Below the pieces are notes generated by a model. That model was not told where the DNA came from, searched no databases, and saw nothing but the letters and a program-made list of their open reading frames with translations. Below are positions 23,101 through 34,194 of a DNA stretch of 64,000 bases, piece after piece. The stretch spans positions 1 through 64,000 of the forward strand of contig CAXKVR010000187.1 in the NCBI GenBank assembly GCA_964058845.1, in the 5' to 3' direction. The translations under genes and the position numbers were made by a program. This DNA is from Carex sylvatica. Taxonomy: Eukaryota; Streptophyta; Magnoliopsida; Poales; Cyperaceae. Numbering within the stretch: the stretch's first letter is position 1; each line of letters opens with the position of its first letter.

Positions 23101-25854
23101 AAGAAAATTATCTCTTTCAAGCAAATGCCTTATCCACATTTGGGTGCTAATGTTGTGGGTCTAATAAAAGATATTTTAATGGAGTGGAAGTTGGATGGTA
23201 AAATCTTCACGATTACATTAGACAATTGTACGGTGAATGATAATGCGATTGGAGATATAAAGAGATAATTTAGGGATAAGACCATTGTTGAAGGGAAGCA
23301 CATGCATATGAGATGTGCGACACACATCTTAAATATCATGGTGCAAGATGGAATGAAGATTATTGATCCGTGTTTTGTTACAATTAGAGATTTAATATGG
23401 AATATTTGTGCTAGTGGTAGAAAACTCCAAATGTTTAATGAAATTCTAAAAGATCTTAACTTGTTATCTAAAAGGGGTATGATTCTAGATTGTTCAACGA
23501 GGTGGAACTCAACTTACGAGATGGTGAATGAAGCGTTGAAATACAAAGAGATTTTATCAAGGTATGACAATGATGTTAGAATGATTGTTCTTACTCTGGA
23601 AAAGTGGAAGGAGGCAGAAGAGATGGCGAAATTTTTGGAGGTATTTCTAGACGCAACAAAAATGTTCTCAACCGTGAGGCGACCATCGTCACATCAATAT
23701 ATGAAGGAGGTGTTTTCTATTCGAAGTGCATTGTTGGACAAAGTTGCGAGTTCCAATACAACTATGCAAAACTTATCAAAGAAAATGCAAAAGAAATTTG
23801 ACAAATATTGGAAAAGTCCGAATTTGGTTCTAACACTAGCATGTGTTTTTTATCCTAATAGAAAGTTTCATTTTGTGGAGTTTTGTTTCAAAGATGCTTA
23901 TGGAGAAAATACTGTTGAGTACAATGAAAGAGTGAGAGAGGTGGAATCTTTACTTAGAAAATTCTATGACGAGTATGAGAGGACGAATGAAAATATGGAA
24001 CGGGTGTCAACTAGTCAGTCCCCACAAGTGAAGAGTAGAATACTTGTCAAAAGGAAGTTAGATGAGAGACTATCTTGCTTTAATGATAAAAATCGTACCG
24101 TGCAATGAAGCAAAATCGAGTTAGATAATTATCTTGAAGAACCAATTTTGGTGGTGTCCGATGAAGAAGATTTTGATATTTTACAATATTGGAAAAGAAA
24201 CTCGGAGAAGTGGCCGACTTTAGAAAGAATGGCAAGAGACTTTTTGGCAGTTCCAGTATCAACCGTTGCATCAGAGTCCGCTTTTAGTACAGCGGGTCGA
24301 TTAATGGATAATCTACGTAGTTCTGTGAATTCTGATACACTTGAAGCTCTCGTTTGCACAAAGAATTGGTTTGCATCATTTGATGGTAGCTTCAACTTGG
24401 ATGGTTTTCGCCCATTCATGCGACGTCTTTGATTTTAGAGGTAAATATTGTGGGCTCTTTTTTTTATTATATTCAAGTATAAATTATATGAACTTGATCT
24501 TTTCTAGAATTTTGTGTGCAGCTCGATTTTATACATCTGTTATTGTTTATGATGTTCATGTATTGGAATTTTTGACTTGATTTAAATGGTTGTGAGATGT
24601 TCACCTTGGCTATATCACTAATTTATTTTTAGGTGGATATTTAGACGCTTTACATGGATACAAAATATACATCAAAGTGTGAAGATCAGTGTGGACAAGT
24701 ACGTTCGCTTTCAGATGGTTTACTAAAAGTTTCAATTGACTTGATTGTTTAATGTTTACTGAAAATGTTAGCATAAATCATTTGCTCAAAGCATGATATC
24801 CAACTATTTGTATTTGGTTTCTTCATGTGAAAAAAAAGTGAGGGGTAGTTTGGGTATAATATTTTAGTCATTATTAGAATCAGTGTTAATCAGTGTTTAT
24901 TACAGTAGCTGGTACTGTACCATGTACCATGTACCATACACCATGTATAGATGCTAAACAAAGCATGTATAGCTGGTACTGTACCATACACTGTGTATTG
25001 TCAGTATCATCAAGTTATGTTTTTCCCTATATCAATTTGCCTTCATTTTATAATGCAAGGTAAAACAGTAATCGGTTGGTGCTCGTAATTCGTAACAGTA
25101 ATGATGATGGTTTCCATCTTAGTCTCATAGAAGTATCATACACCATTAATACAAATTTCTATTAAATTTAATGATTTTCTGATTTATGGTTGTATCTCTG
25201 CATCTCATAAAGTTCTTTTTGTATTCTTTTCTGACATTTCGTATTTATACTGCATGCTTTGTGTTAATGATATGTGTTTGATTTTTGTAGAAAGAAAGGA
25301 GTACAGTCAAAGGAAGTAACAACAGCAATAGCACATGTTTTGTGTTTTTCCTTTTTGCTATACATATTTGATTTTTTGTAATACAAGTACATTCAAAGTT
25401 TTGTTGAAAATATTATTGTTTTCTTGCAAGTTTTCTTGTTTTTAATTGATCAATTTGGATTATTGAATCAGTGTTGAATCAGTGTTAATCATTTGTTTCG
25501 AAGATGCATCTATTCAATATTTAATATTGTTATGAAAATGTTTGTCTCATTACTATTAAAAAGTTTGTATACTATCTCAGACACTGGACATAAATTGGCT
25601 CAATCCAATCTTGAACATAATAATCGGACTTTATATAGATATGTTCGGACATGAACGGACAGGGTCCGAACTTTGAAAGAAATGGACAAGGCCCGATTAA
25701 ATGTGAACAGTGCCCGGGCAATTTTATTGAAATTCGGTTTGGACAGGGCCGGGCTTTACTTTATACCATTTACTTTGGACATGGCCCGAGCATATTGTTC
25801 AGATATTTGAACAGGTTATGGTTTGGATCATATTTCGGCCCATTAGCAGCCCTA
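20185..25854 (+). mobile_element. Complete hAT element (5,670 bp), TSD ATAGAAGG
   Basis: Terminal inverted repeats TAGGCCTGCTAATTGG (20185) and, inverted, TAGGGCTGCTAATGGG (ending 25854) are flanked by a perfect 8-bp duplication ATAGAAGG (20177-20184, 25855-25862). Subterminal GGACA/GGCCCG-rich motifs occur at both ends. A pyrimidine-rich leader (about 20430-20600) precedes introns and the transposase at 22507-24432. TIR, duplication length and transposase all agree on hAT. The transposase carries stops, so movement would need a transposase in trans. Confidence 0.95.
22507..24432 (+). pseudogene. hAT transposase with BED finger and dimerisation domain, four in-frame stops
   Basis: One frame runs MSQFLKSIGAE... 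to ...FMRRL-stop. In order: a BED-type zinc finger (WAKCKHCSMKF...HLCRYIKKGC), the RNase H-like catalytic core (FTSDIWTS, TLDNCTVNDN, MRCATHILNIMVQDG, STRWNSTY), a DUF4413-like region (SPNLVLTLACVFYP) and the C-terminal hATC dimerisation domain (PTLERMARDFLAVPVSTVASESAFST). TAA at 22735-22737, TAA at about 22930, TAA at 23266-23268 and TGA at 24106-24108 interrupt it without frameshifts. In the BED finger a His of the usual HxxxH pair reads Tyr. The single-frame decay suggests a recently intact source. A GTATG acceptor-side start after an intron is assumed. Confidence 0.9.
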
Positions 25855-25862
25855 ATAGAAGG

Positions 25863-28800
25863 GATTGTTACAACCTTCGTTTCGAATCGTTTTGAAATGA
25901 TACCGTAGAATGAAAACACAGTTGTATAAATTGGTCAGGTGACTTATCACCTTGATTCCACCAAATTTAAAGGAAAAAAAAAAAAGTAAATCAAATAGAT
26001 GATAAAAATAACAAAAAACAAAATAAAAAAACTTTTAAATAGCAGCTCAAGCTATGAACTGCCGTACTTTCAAAAACGTATAAAATCCTAAAAATTTGAA
26101 AATCTATCTAATGTAAGAATCACCGTTGTAACACCTTTCTTATGAGAAAAATAATATGGTACCTTATTTTAATTGAAAATTGTTGTGAATTATTATTTAT
26201 TAGAATATTTTATAATTTCGTTTTTTATTGTTTGTAAGAATTTTCTTTTTATTATAACTTTTAGTAAAAATATAACTATCATAATAATTTTTTGAATAAA
26301 AATATGTTCTTTGTAAAATCCGACAACATAAACAAAAATTGATTAAATAAGTTTTATCTTATGATTGAGAAATTGGAGAATAAAAATGTTGATTAGTGAT
26401 ATGCTGGCTTACTGGCTATAAGATATGTAATGATATCTTCTATGAATAAAGTAAACAAGGATTAGATCTTTGTTTTCCATAATAAATAAATAAAACAATA
26501 GTTCTGAAATAGAAAGTGAAGTGATGGAAGAGCAGGAAGAAAAGGTACTCGATTTGAATTTTTTTATTTTTTTATCCATCCATAATAAATTAATTGAATA
26601 AAAAGATCTTATTTAAAGATGAATGTTATGTACAAAACAAAGATTGATTAAACTCAATGATGAACAAGATTTTCTGCACAAATGGGGGTAGAGGATTTGG
26701 TTCCACAGATAAATCATTCCGAAATAACCCCGCAGCAATCTGCGTGCTATATTCTTAGCAATTTATTGAATTTGCATGCGGATTTTGGAAGATGATTCAT
26801 CTAATTTATTTTTGTTTGTATATGAATCTAAGCTCATTATAAATATGACAATTACTATTTGTTGTCCTTAAGGGCATCTAGATTGTGGATGAATATGAGG
26901 CTTTTTAAATTTTATATTCTAGATATTTTAATTTAATTGAGTATTTACCATGTGTACAAGTATATATAATTATGTTGTTCTTGGTAGAATCAGGAACTTA
27001 AAATATAAAGTGAAGTAAATTAATAGATAAAGTTAAGAGAAGTTGACACATGAGATGTTAATAGAGTTTGGTAGCTAAAGGTCTACGTTTTCGGAGCACC
27101 AGGACCGAAACTTGGCGTACCTTTCTATTACCTAGTGAGAAAAGAATACAAATTAGAACTGACGAGACAACACTCCACAACAGTCCGGCCCAAAGAAAAA
27201 AGAAGCACAAACGGCTCAAACAAAGAAAGAGCACACACGGCTCAAGTAGGCGAGCACAACAGAATATTGAAATTTAGGTGAAGTGGATTTGAGGTTGTTG
27301 CAAAGATATTGACATTTAAGCACAAGCAACAATGGACTGGCTAAAACTCTCAAAGGATTTCAAAAATACCGGCTCAAAGGCTGCAAGCTAGAGGGTTGTC
27401 TAATTGTGTGCTTGGAGGGAAACAACCAAGCCCTCTATTTATAATGAGATTTTAGAATCTCATAATATAGGATTTCATCCACACTCGTCGTGATAGTCAA
27501 ATAATCATCACAACGGCTGAGACAGATCTCAAGATTCGCAGAATTAGGGTTTGCCAGTTTGCTTGTGCTTTGTTTTCGTTATTGACTTGCCTGAATAATT
27601 TGAATTTTGAAAGTTATTGACTAGATTCAGGCAGTCACAACCTCAGACCTACATTATCATATTTTTTATATAAATTAAAAACAATTAAAATGATAAAGTG
27701 TGATCTTCATAATTTTCATGATTCAACATCCAATCAGTATCCGACCATTCCATATAGCTCGTGTAAATCATATATCTGATCATTCCATCACGTATCCAAT
27801 CATTCCATATAACTTGTTATCTTATGAATTATGTCGTGGTACTTTTTGTTGACTTTTCTTTGACAATCAGATTGATATAGCAATTATGTCTCATATAAAG
27901 AAACTGTAAGATTTAATGTTTAGATATTTTACAAATTAATCAAACAGTGCAAAAGATTGCTTAAAAAACATTATTGAATATTAATAAAAGATAATTTAAC
28001 TTTAACTTTTGAATGCACATTAATTATCTATTCACTCCTTTCAAACAAGTATTTTTTATTATTTCGGATAATTTAATACCTTTATTTTTGTATTATACAT
28101 GTAGATTTTTTGATGTGTTAGTAATTGAGACAAAATGATAAAATTTCAGATTGAATATCAGTTTTCTAATGTTTTCTTTTAATTCTATGTATATTTTTTT
28201 AAATGTAAAAGTCTTATTTATACTCGCCACACGTATTTGCCACAAGTCTATTTAGTCTGCCTTCTTTTGATCATAATTTATTTTCATTTTTTAAATGTTA
28301 TTTATGGAATTTTTGGATTGATTAGTCTTGTTTTCATTTATTTCTATTTTTTAATATCATTTAAATAAATATGATTCTATTATCTATCTAATTAAGGTAC
28401 ACAAATTCATATAAATCATAGAAGAAAAAAAGAGAGTAACCCATATAACAATAATAATAACCATAATATGATAACATAGTGTTTCACAAAATGACAACAA
28501 ATAATACAACTTAATTTGATAAAAAAAATTCTCTTATTTTTCCATTAAGCAACATAACAAAAATACAGATATGTACAAGTAAAAAGAAATCTCATAGCTA
28601 TAGCTATGCCATTACTCATTAAAGAATAAGCTTTAAATTTGTATGTGAATATATTAGTCTATGTTTTACTGTTGAATAATTATTTTTTTCATTAGTCAAT
28701 TTTTATAAAAAAGATGTCATTTTGTATAAGAATATTTTTGTTTTTCTAATATGTTTCCATTACAACGCACGGACACGATACTATAAAAAATTATATAATT

Positions 28801-29831
28801 CTAGTCAATTTATAATTTACTACTATAATAGTTACGAACTTATAAATACAAAAGTTTCAGTAAAATATAATTTGTACTTAAATCTAGTAAATTTTGAATG
28901 AATTTGTATTTGAGACGGGCCGGGAGGATTTTCAAGAACGTTAGTATTTCATTTCTTTTTGGAGGCGCAACTTCCCGATTTTTTTATTTATAGTACTAAA
29001 CAAATCAAATTGATATAGGACCGGTTTTCCGAAAATTTGGAAAATTCCTCTAAGAATACAATGGTTTATTGGGCTCACCTTAATGAGCCGCAATGAATAA
29101 AAAAAATCGGCGCAACTTTACCTTGTAGTATATGACTAACGAGGAGGGTGAGAATCGGACGAAACCACCTTCGAGGCTTCGACCGGCCCAAATAGAAGAA
29201 TTTTTTGGGTGGAGAAATTTTTAGTTTTTGAACGAATAGAATTGAGATGTCTGTTTTTAGTGCTGGAGAGGACAGAGTTTTCGAACATTTGTTTTTTTTG
29301 GATTCCCGACCCGACTCTCCTTTCTTTTTCGGATAGCAAACCAGTTACATCTTTTGTTTTCAATTTTGCAAGATGCAATGTTTAGGAATTATCAACATCG
29401 CTAGTGTCATTGTTTATTGTTTATTGTTAGCAAACTACCTTAAATAATATTAATCCATAGTAATATCAGATTACTTGTTGAACATATAAGTCATTTAAGT
29501 ATTCAAAATCATTTAACTGAACATGAATTTTCATATTAAGCTGACAACGGTTGATAATTTCCCCAGACCAACTTTGATAATAGTTTTTTAGAAATTAAAA
29601 ATTCAAATCTTTGAGAAAGAGATTGGTGGTTTTTTTCTTCAAAAATATATACAAAACTGCAAATGGTGTTCCAGCAAGTGAAGGTTTTTAGGATTAATGG
29701 TGTGATTTCAGTATTTTTGAAACTGCGACACTATTAGTGTAATTCTCTCTATTTATTTTTCGAAGAAAAAAATAATCTGTCTCCTTTTCAAAACTCATAA
29801 TGTGTAGATAACATCAGCACAGTGTTGCAAT
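25863..29831. other. Long AT-rich intergenic stretch, no convincing gene
   Basis: No protein domain, RNA gene or clear element was recognised. Around 27050-27650 there is a less AT-rich segment with GGTCTACGTTTTCGGAGCA and a TATAAATAGAGGG read on the minus strand near 27440. This is LTR-retrotransposon-like sequence of uncertain orientation and limits. At 28900-29380 a G-rich patch holds only a short minus-strand ORF without recognisable domains. Confidence 0.45.
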
Positions 29832-30385
29832 TCGAACCAAAGTAGGTCCAATTAGGGGTCTGCTAACGGGGCGGGTCGGGGCGGACCGGATATACCCGGG
29901 GTCGGGTACGGATATGGGTCGGGTACGGGTATCACGGGTATTTCGGGGCGGGTATCACGGGTATTTTTTTCAAAACCCGTACCCTACCCAACTTATATCC
30001 GTGCCCGTGGTACCCGGCACGGGTAGAGCGGTCCGGGTAGGGTACCCAGTCCGGTCCGGTTTTTTTTTTTTTTTTTTCTGTTTTTTTTTTCGGCGGCAAA
30101 TTCGAAATTTCAAAAAAATTTGAATTTTTTTTAATTTTTTTGATTTTTTTAACGGGTAAGGGTCGGGTCGGGCGTAAATCGGACCGGGTTTGCTCGGGTT
30201 TTGAACCAAATAACCGTACTCTACCCGTTTTATACCCATACCCGTGTACCCGTTTACCCGACCCATATCTGGACTCGGGCACAGGTACCCCAGGTACCGG
30301 GCACGGACGGGTCGGATACGAGTCCGCCCGGGTCGGGTATAAGCAATCCACTAGGTCCAATGGGCATCAGACCTACTTCGAAATG
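29832..30385. mobile_element. MULE-MITE terminal fragment, split by an hAT insertion
   Basis: CGAACCAAAGTAGGTCCAAT (to 29852) and GGTCCAATGGGCATCAGACC (from 30354) rejoin into the same palindromic end found intact at 34142-34185. The 501-bp hAT element interrupts it. Only this end of the MITE is recognisable. Confidence 0.7.
29853..30353. mobile_element. Non-autonomous hAT element (501 bp), TSD GGTCCAAT
   Basis: Ends TAGGGGTCTGCTAACG and, inverted, TAGTGGATTGCTTATA share TAGNGGNNTGCT. A perfect 8-bp duplication GGTCCAAT (29845-29852, 30354-30361) flanks it. The body consists of GGGTCGGGTACGGG-type motifs in both orientations around a poly-T and CGGCGGCAAATTC core shared with 14980-15455. It has no coding capacity. 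Confidence 0.9.
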
Positions 30386-30669
30386 CTTGGTAAGAGTTTC
30401 TACTAGCTGATTTGGTCAAGCAGTTATGCCATCTGACTTAAGATTTCTATGCTTTTAAAAAAAAAAAACTGGAAAGAGAATATTTTACAGTTAGCGCATT
30501 GGGACCATTCTTTTAACTCGGTACGAATTTCAAAGCACCAAATAATGCTGGCCCCTATGCCATCTCGAATAGGCACCATTTTTGATAATATCTGAACCAC
30601 CATCCAATACTGCATAGGATACTTGTTCCAAGCATTTGTGGTTGGCTATTAAGGAAACCAAATTGCAAC

Positions 30670-30771
30670 GAGATAGGAGTAGATCCGATGGGTATTGGAC
30701 CTAATTTTAGGTTCAATTAACTCTATCACCATACAATTAGTATTAAGATCTGTGTGCACGGAAATTGATAA
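30670..30771. mobile_element. MULE-MITE left-end fragment
   Basis: GAGATAGGAGTAGATCCGAT through GGAAATTGATAA matches the first 102 bp of the complete 211-bp element at 33975. Similarity then stops. No opposite end or 9-bp duplication was found, so it is a truncated copy. Confidence 0.75.
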
Positions 30772-32366
30772 GCCCGTTTTCATACAACTTAATTTGCTTA
30801 TTGCATGCAAGCAGAGTAACAGCAAGGATTTCACACCTCTAGTAGCCACCGGGGCCCGCGCCCTTCCTTGCAGTGCAATCCCCAGCCAGATGCTTCTATA
30901 ACTTGGCACCGTGGACTTCTTCAAACACTAGATGGGCCCCAAACATAGTAATGTGATCCATGTTTAATTCGCAAATTAAATATATTTTTTTTATGTTTTT
31001 TGAACAGAATATCAAATATGGGCCCCGAACATAGTAATGTGATCCATATTTAATTCGCAAATTAAATATATTTTTTTGAACAGAATATCAAATAAAATGT
31101 GAAAAAATATTAAACATTTTATTCGCAAATAAAATGCAAATTACAAATTATTTGAAAATAAAACACAAATTATTAGCGAATAAAATGAGAATTTTTTTTA
31201 CTTTTTTCTTTGCTTCCTTGTGGTACCGAATTATTTTCGAATGATTTCCGAATTACGAATTTTTAACGAATTTTTAACCTTGCCGAATCGAACCCGAATA
31301 ATTCATTTGTCACTATGCTATCAAAAGGCATTACCTCAATTACTGTTGTGAGCTCTCTCATATTCTATTTTTTTTTTAATAAAGATTGTAGATCAATTCT
31401 CAAAAAAATTATTCATACGGATTTCAAACCTACAACTTCTCACGTGGAGAGCCTTTGTCAAAAAAATTAATTTTAATTTTTAAAAATGAAAAAAAATGAT
31501 AAATAAAAGTTGCGTTCATCGCACATTTCTTTAAAAAAAAAAAAAAAATTAGTTTAACCCTCGGTTCAAGAACCAACAATTATTTAGATTTTTGACATAA
31601 TTATGTCACTTGACTGAACACTAATCATGTCCTTCGGAGTGCATCCATCACTATAGATAATATCGGAACTGTTTATTATAAATCTCAAAACAACCCTTCC
31701 TATCTAGAGGAAAAAATTATCGCGTGCCCGTAATCGAATGTTTTAAACTACGTGGGCTAACTACATAGATGAGATAAGATTGGACTATCCTATCCCTCGT
31801 CAAAATGTTGTCATCACAGGCAAAATTCATTAAATTTTCACAAAAATTTAAAAATTAAAACATTAGAAGCACATATCCACAACAATGTACAAACACATAT
31901 ATGATGTGATTACTTCTTTTGTTACAACTTACAATTTTTTTCCCCAAAGGAACCATAAGCTTGGAACAATGTCCAAAAGTAATTATAACAATATCATCCC
32001 ATAAATAAAAAGAATGAGATGACCATATCAGTTTTTAAAATTGTATTCGAGTTGCCAAAAATAAAAAAACTGAACCTAATTGCTCACAACAAGCCACACA
32101 AACCCATAAAATGTTGCAAATACTGCACAAATTTTAAAATTTGGTCCTTGCAAAATCTCCATTCCTACATTACATTATCATCATATTCCGAGTTAGTTCA
32201 ACATGAGAACAACAAACTATGAACTCCTTAGCAGTCATGTTAACAAGCTATATATACTTACCTCTTCTTGATCCGTTCATGGTGGAGATTATCACCATAT
32301 CCATGGATTAATTTCTTGCAATTTTTGTTCTTGTTCGTCACTGCTTTTATCCAGAGAATCAAGATA
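30772..32366. other. Intergenic 3' side of the B-box gene
   Basis: No gene is seen. It holds the 86-bp duplication listed separately. The sequence from about 31190 to 31310 is rich in CGAATTATT/CGAATTTTTAACG motifs, and the rest is AT-rich. The 3'UTR and polyadenylation region of the B-box gene should lie at the right end. Confidence 0.5.
30932..31103. repeat. 86-bp tandem duplication
   Basis: ATGGGCCCCAAACATAGTAA at 30932 recurs as ATGGGCCCCGAACATAGTAA at 31018. Both are followed by AATTCGCAAATTAAATATAT and GAACAGAATATCAAATA. The copies differ by a few substitutions and a short T-run deletion. Confidence 0.85.
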
Positions 32367-33477
32367 CTACAGTTTGAACTTAGAAGAAGAGGTCGCATGA
32401 ACAAGAGTTGTGCCAAAAGATCTCTTCCTACGTTTAGATTGCTTTGATATACTATCACTAGACGATGATGTTGCATCGTCTGATGTTGCCTTATGCTCGG
32501 CTACACCGCTCTCTGCCCCAGTAGATCTGGAGTAACTACTTTCTGTGGAGGCACATGAAAGATCATCCTACGGAAACAAACATTAAATAAACTTTAGTAA
32601 AGTGATCCTCTGTTTTATTGCTATTTGTCCCTAGTTTATATCTGAAGTACTGAAAATTTGCTCTCATTCTTTTTGTTTTCTTATTAATTAAAACTTAAAA
32701 GAATCAACACATACAGTTTGTCAATATTTTCTTTTGTAGGATGATAATTTGTTTTCTTATACGAAGAGAACAAAAAATCAGGTTCCAAGCTACCGGAGCA
32801 AGGAATAATTTGTTTTATAGGAAATGCTTGTAAGTTTCAAAATCAGACCGACGAACAGCTCAACATTACAAAAGATCCCTCCTCAGAAAACATTATAAAA
32901 GAACAAAAGAAAAAAAAGTAATATAAATTTGAAGCAAACGGCATATACTTTTAACAAATTTGTGTTTTCTCCGAGGGCAAAACGCAAAATAAAGCTCTTC
33001 CCTCGATGAACACAAGAGTTATTATTGGAATTTAATGGACAGAAAGGCACAATTTAATAGGAATTTCAAGGTAAACTCAGCTAAAAGATAGCGCAAAAAA
33101 AAAACAAAAAAAAGGAGGGAACAAGAACATACCGCAGGTAATGTAGAAGAACTCGACGAATCATCGCTGAGTGGTGGGGCGAGTTTAAGAGGTACAACCT
33201 GGTTCTCTACCTCTCCTCCATCGACTATGCCGCTATGCTCCTCTCTCTCTGAGCATCTGCAACAGAGTGACGCAGCGGGACCCACTCTAGAGCCAGAAGC
33301 CAGCCAGGCAGTGCGGCCTAGGCACACGCGACACATCAGCACGCGAACGTGCCTCGCCACTAGAAAGTTCGCGCCGTGCACGGCCGCGTCGCAGCCCCAG
33401 CACAACGCGGCATCGTCCGACTCGCATAGCACTCGCGCAGCCGCAACGCAGCACAAGTCGCAAATTTTCTTGTTCAT
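32367..33477 (-). CDS. Single B-box zinc-finger protein (BBX28/29-like), intact
   Basis: Exon 1 is 33477-33133 and exon 2 is 32567-32367, joined across a 565-bp GTATGT...CGTAG intron in phase 0. The product is 181 residues. Residues 6-43 fit the B-box consensus exactly: C6-x2-C9-x8-C18-x2-D21-x-A-x-L-C26-x2-C29-D30-x3-H34-x8-H43. A following Cys-rich stretch (CRVCLGRTAW...SLCCRCSE) matches the extension seen after the single B-box in BBX28/29-type plant proteins. A CCT domain is absent. Exon 2 is Ser-rich and has a basic cluster (KQSKRRKRS) that could be a nuclear signal. Family members modulate light and photomorphogenic transcription by protein contacts. The exact subgroup is inference. No stop or frameshift is visible. 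Confidence 0.88.
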
Positions 33478-33611
33478 CTTCTCGGCCGTCGAATCAGTTT
33501 TCTTTTCTTAGAAAGTTTTGGTTTTTTGTGCGGTGTGGTTTGGAGAGAAGGTATTCGCTTTCACGGGAGATCTTTTTTATGGTGGTTTGAGGTTTGGAAT
33601 CAAAGAGGGAT

Positions 33612-33622
33612 TGATGACGTGG
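33612..33622. promoter_or_regulatory. TGACGTGG element upstream of the B-box gene
   Basis: A TGACGTGG motif (ACGT core, bZIP/HY5-type) lies about 135 bp upstream of the B-box start codon. Light-regulated BBX genes often carry ACGT boxes, but a single motif is weak evidence. Confidence 0.35.
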
Positions 33623-33974
33623 GAGGAGAATGGGGAGATCAAAGGTGAAATAACCAAAATGGGTCTGCGTTTATTCCCAGCCACAAGCACCTAATATTTG
33701 TCAGTTGCCACATATCATTTCACATCTAGGAGTCGAACTAGCGTCTATGCCGGTTAATTTGTCGCTTTTATGTTACTTTTTGGTTCGTTGATCATTTGAT
33801 TGGGTGGGAGTCTTTTTTTTTCACCTGTTGTTTAAGACTGTTCAACGGTGAATTGAAGAATTGTTTGCGTAGTTTTGGCACAGTATTTATTTTATGAAAA
33901 ATTATTTTGTTTGCGCCATATGCTTACATTTCACGTCAAATTTAGTCTAGTTTAAACGAGGATATGGAGTTAAG

Positions 33975-34185
33975 GAGATAGGAGTAGGTCCGATGGGCAT
34001 TGAACCTACTTTTAGGTTCAATTAGCTGTATCACCGTACGATTAGTATTAAGATCTGTGCGCACGGAAATTGATAAAAACTCATAAGGATTTTAATAGGA
34101 ATGCACGATTCTTGATGCAATTGGATGGCCAGATCACCCATCGAACCAAAGTAGGTCCAATGGGCATCGTACCTACTCCGAAGTG
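33975..34185. mobile_element. MULE-type MITE (211 bp), TSD GGAGTTAAG
   Basis: Ends GAGATAGGAGTAGGTCCGAT and, inverted, CACTTCGGAGTAGGTACGAT lie inside a perfect 9-bp duplication GGAGTTAAG (33966-33974, 34186-34194). Each end is itself a near-palindrome (AGGTCCGATGGGCATTGAACCT). The same end module is used by the 3.7-kb Pack-MULE at 15477, so this is probably a deletion derivative of that family. It lies about 0.5 kb upstream of the B-box gene. Confidence 0.92.
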
Positions 34186-34194
34186 GGAGTTAAG

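Noticed and set aside
26524..26760. Possible small gene starting MEEQEEK with a GT donor
   Set aside because: No downstream exon could be linked and no domain is visible.
27068..27277. 69-codon plus-strand ORF
   Set aside because: It lies in LTR-like sequence; the Arg/Lys-rich translation shows no domain.
29914..30410. ORFs rich in YPTRPCPVPG-like repeats
   Set aside because: They arise from GGGTCGGGTACGGG motifs of the 501-bp hAT element. There is no protein family and no start context.
29832..30771. Reading the MITE fragments at 29832 and 30670 as two ends of one element
   Set aside because: The ends face away from each other (right-type end first, then left-type end), so they cannot bound a single simple insertion.
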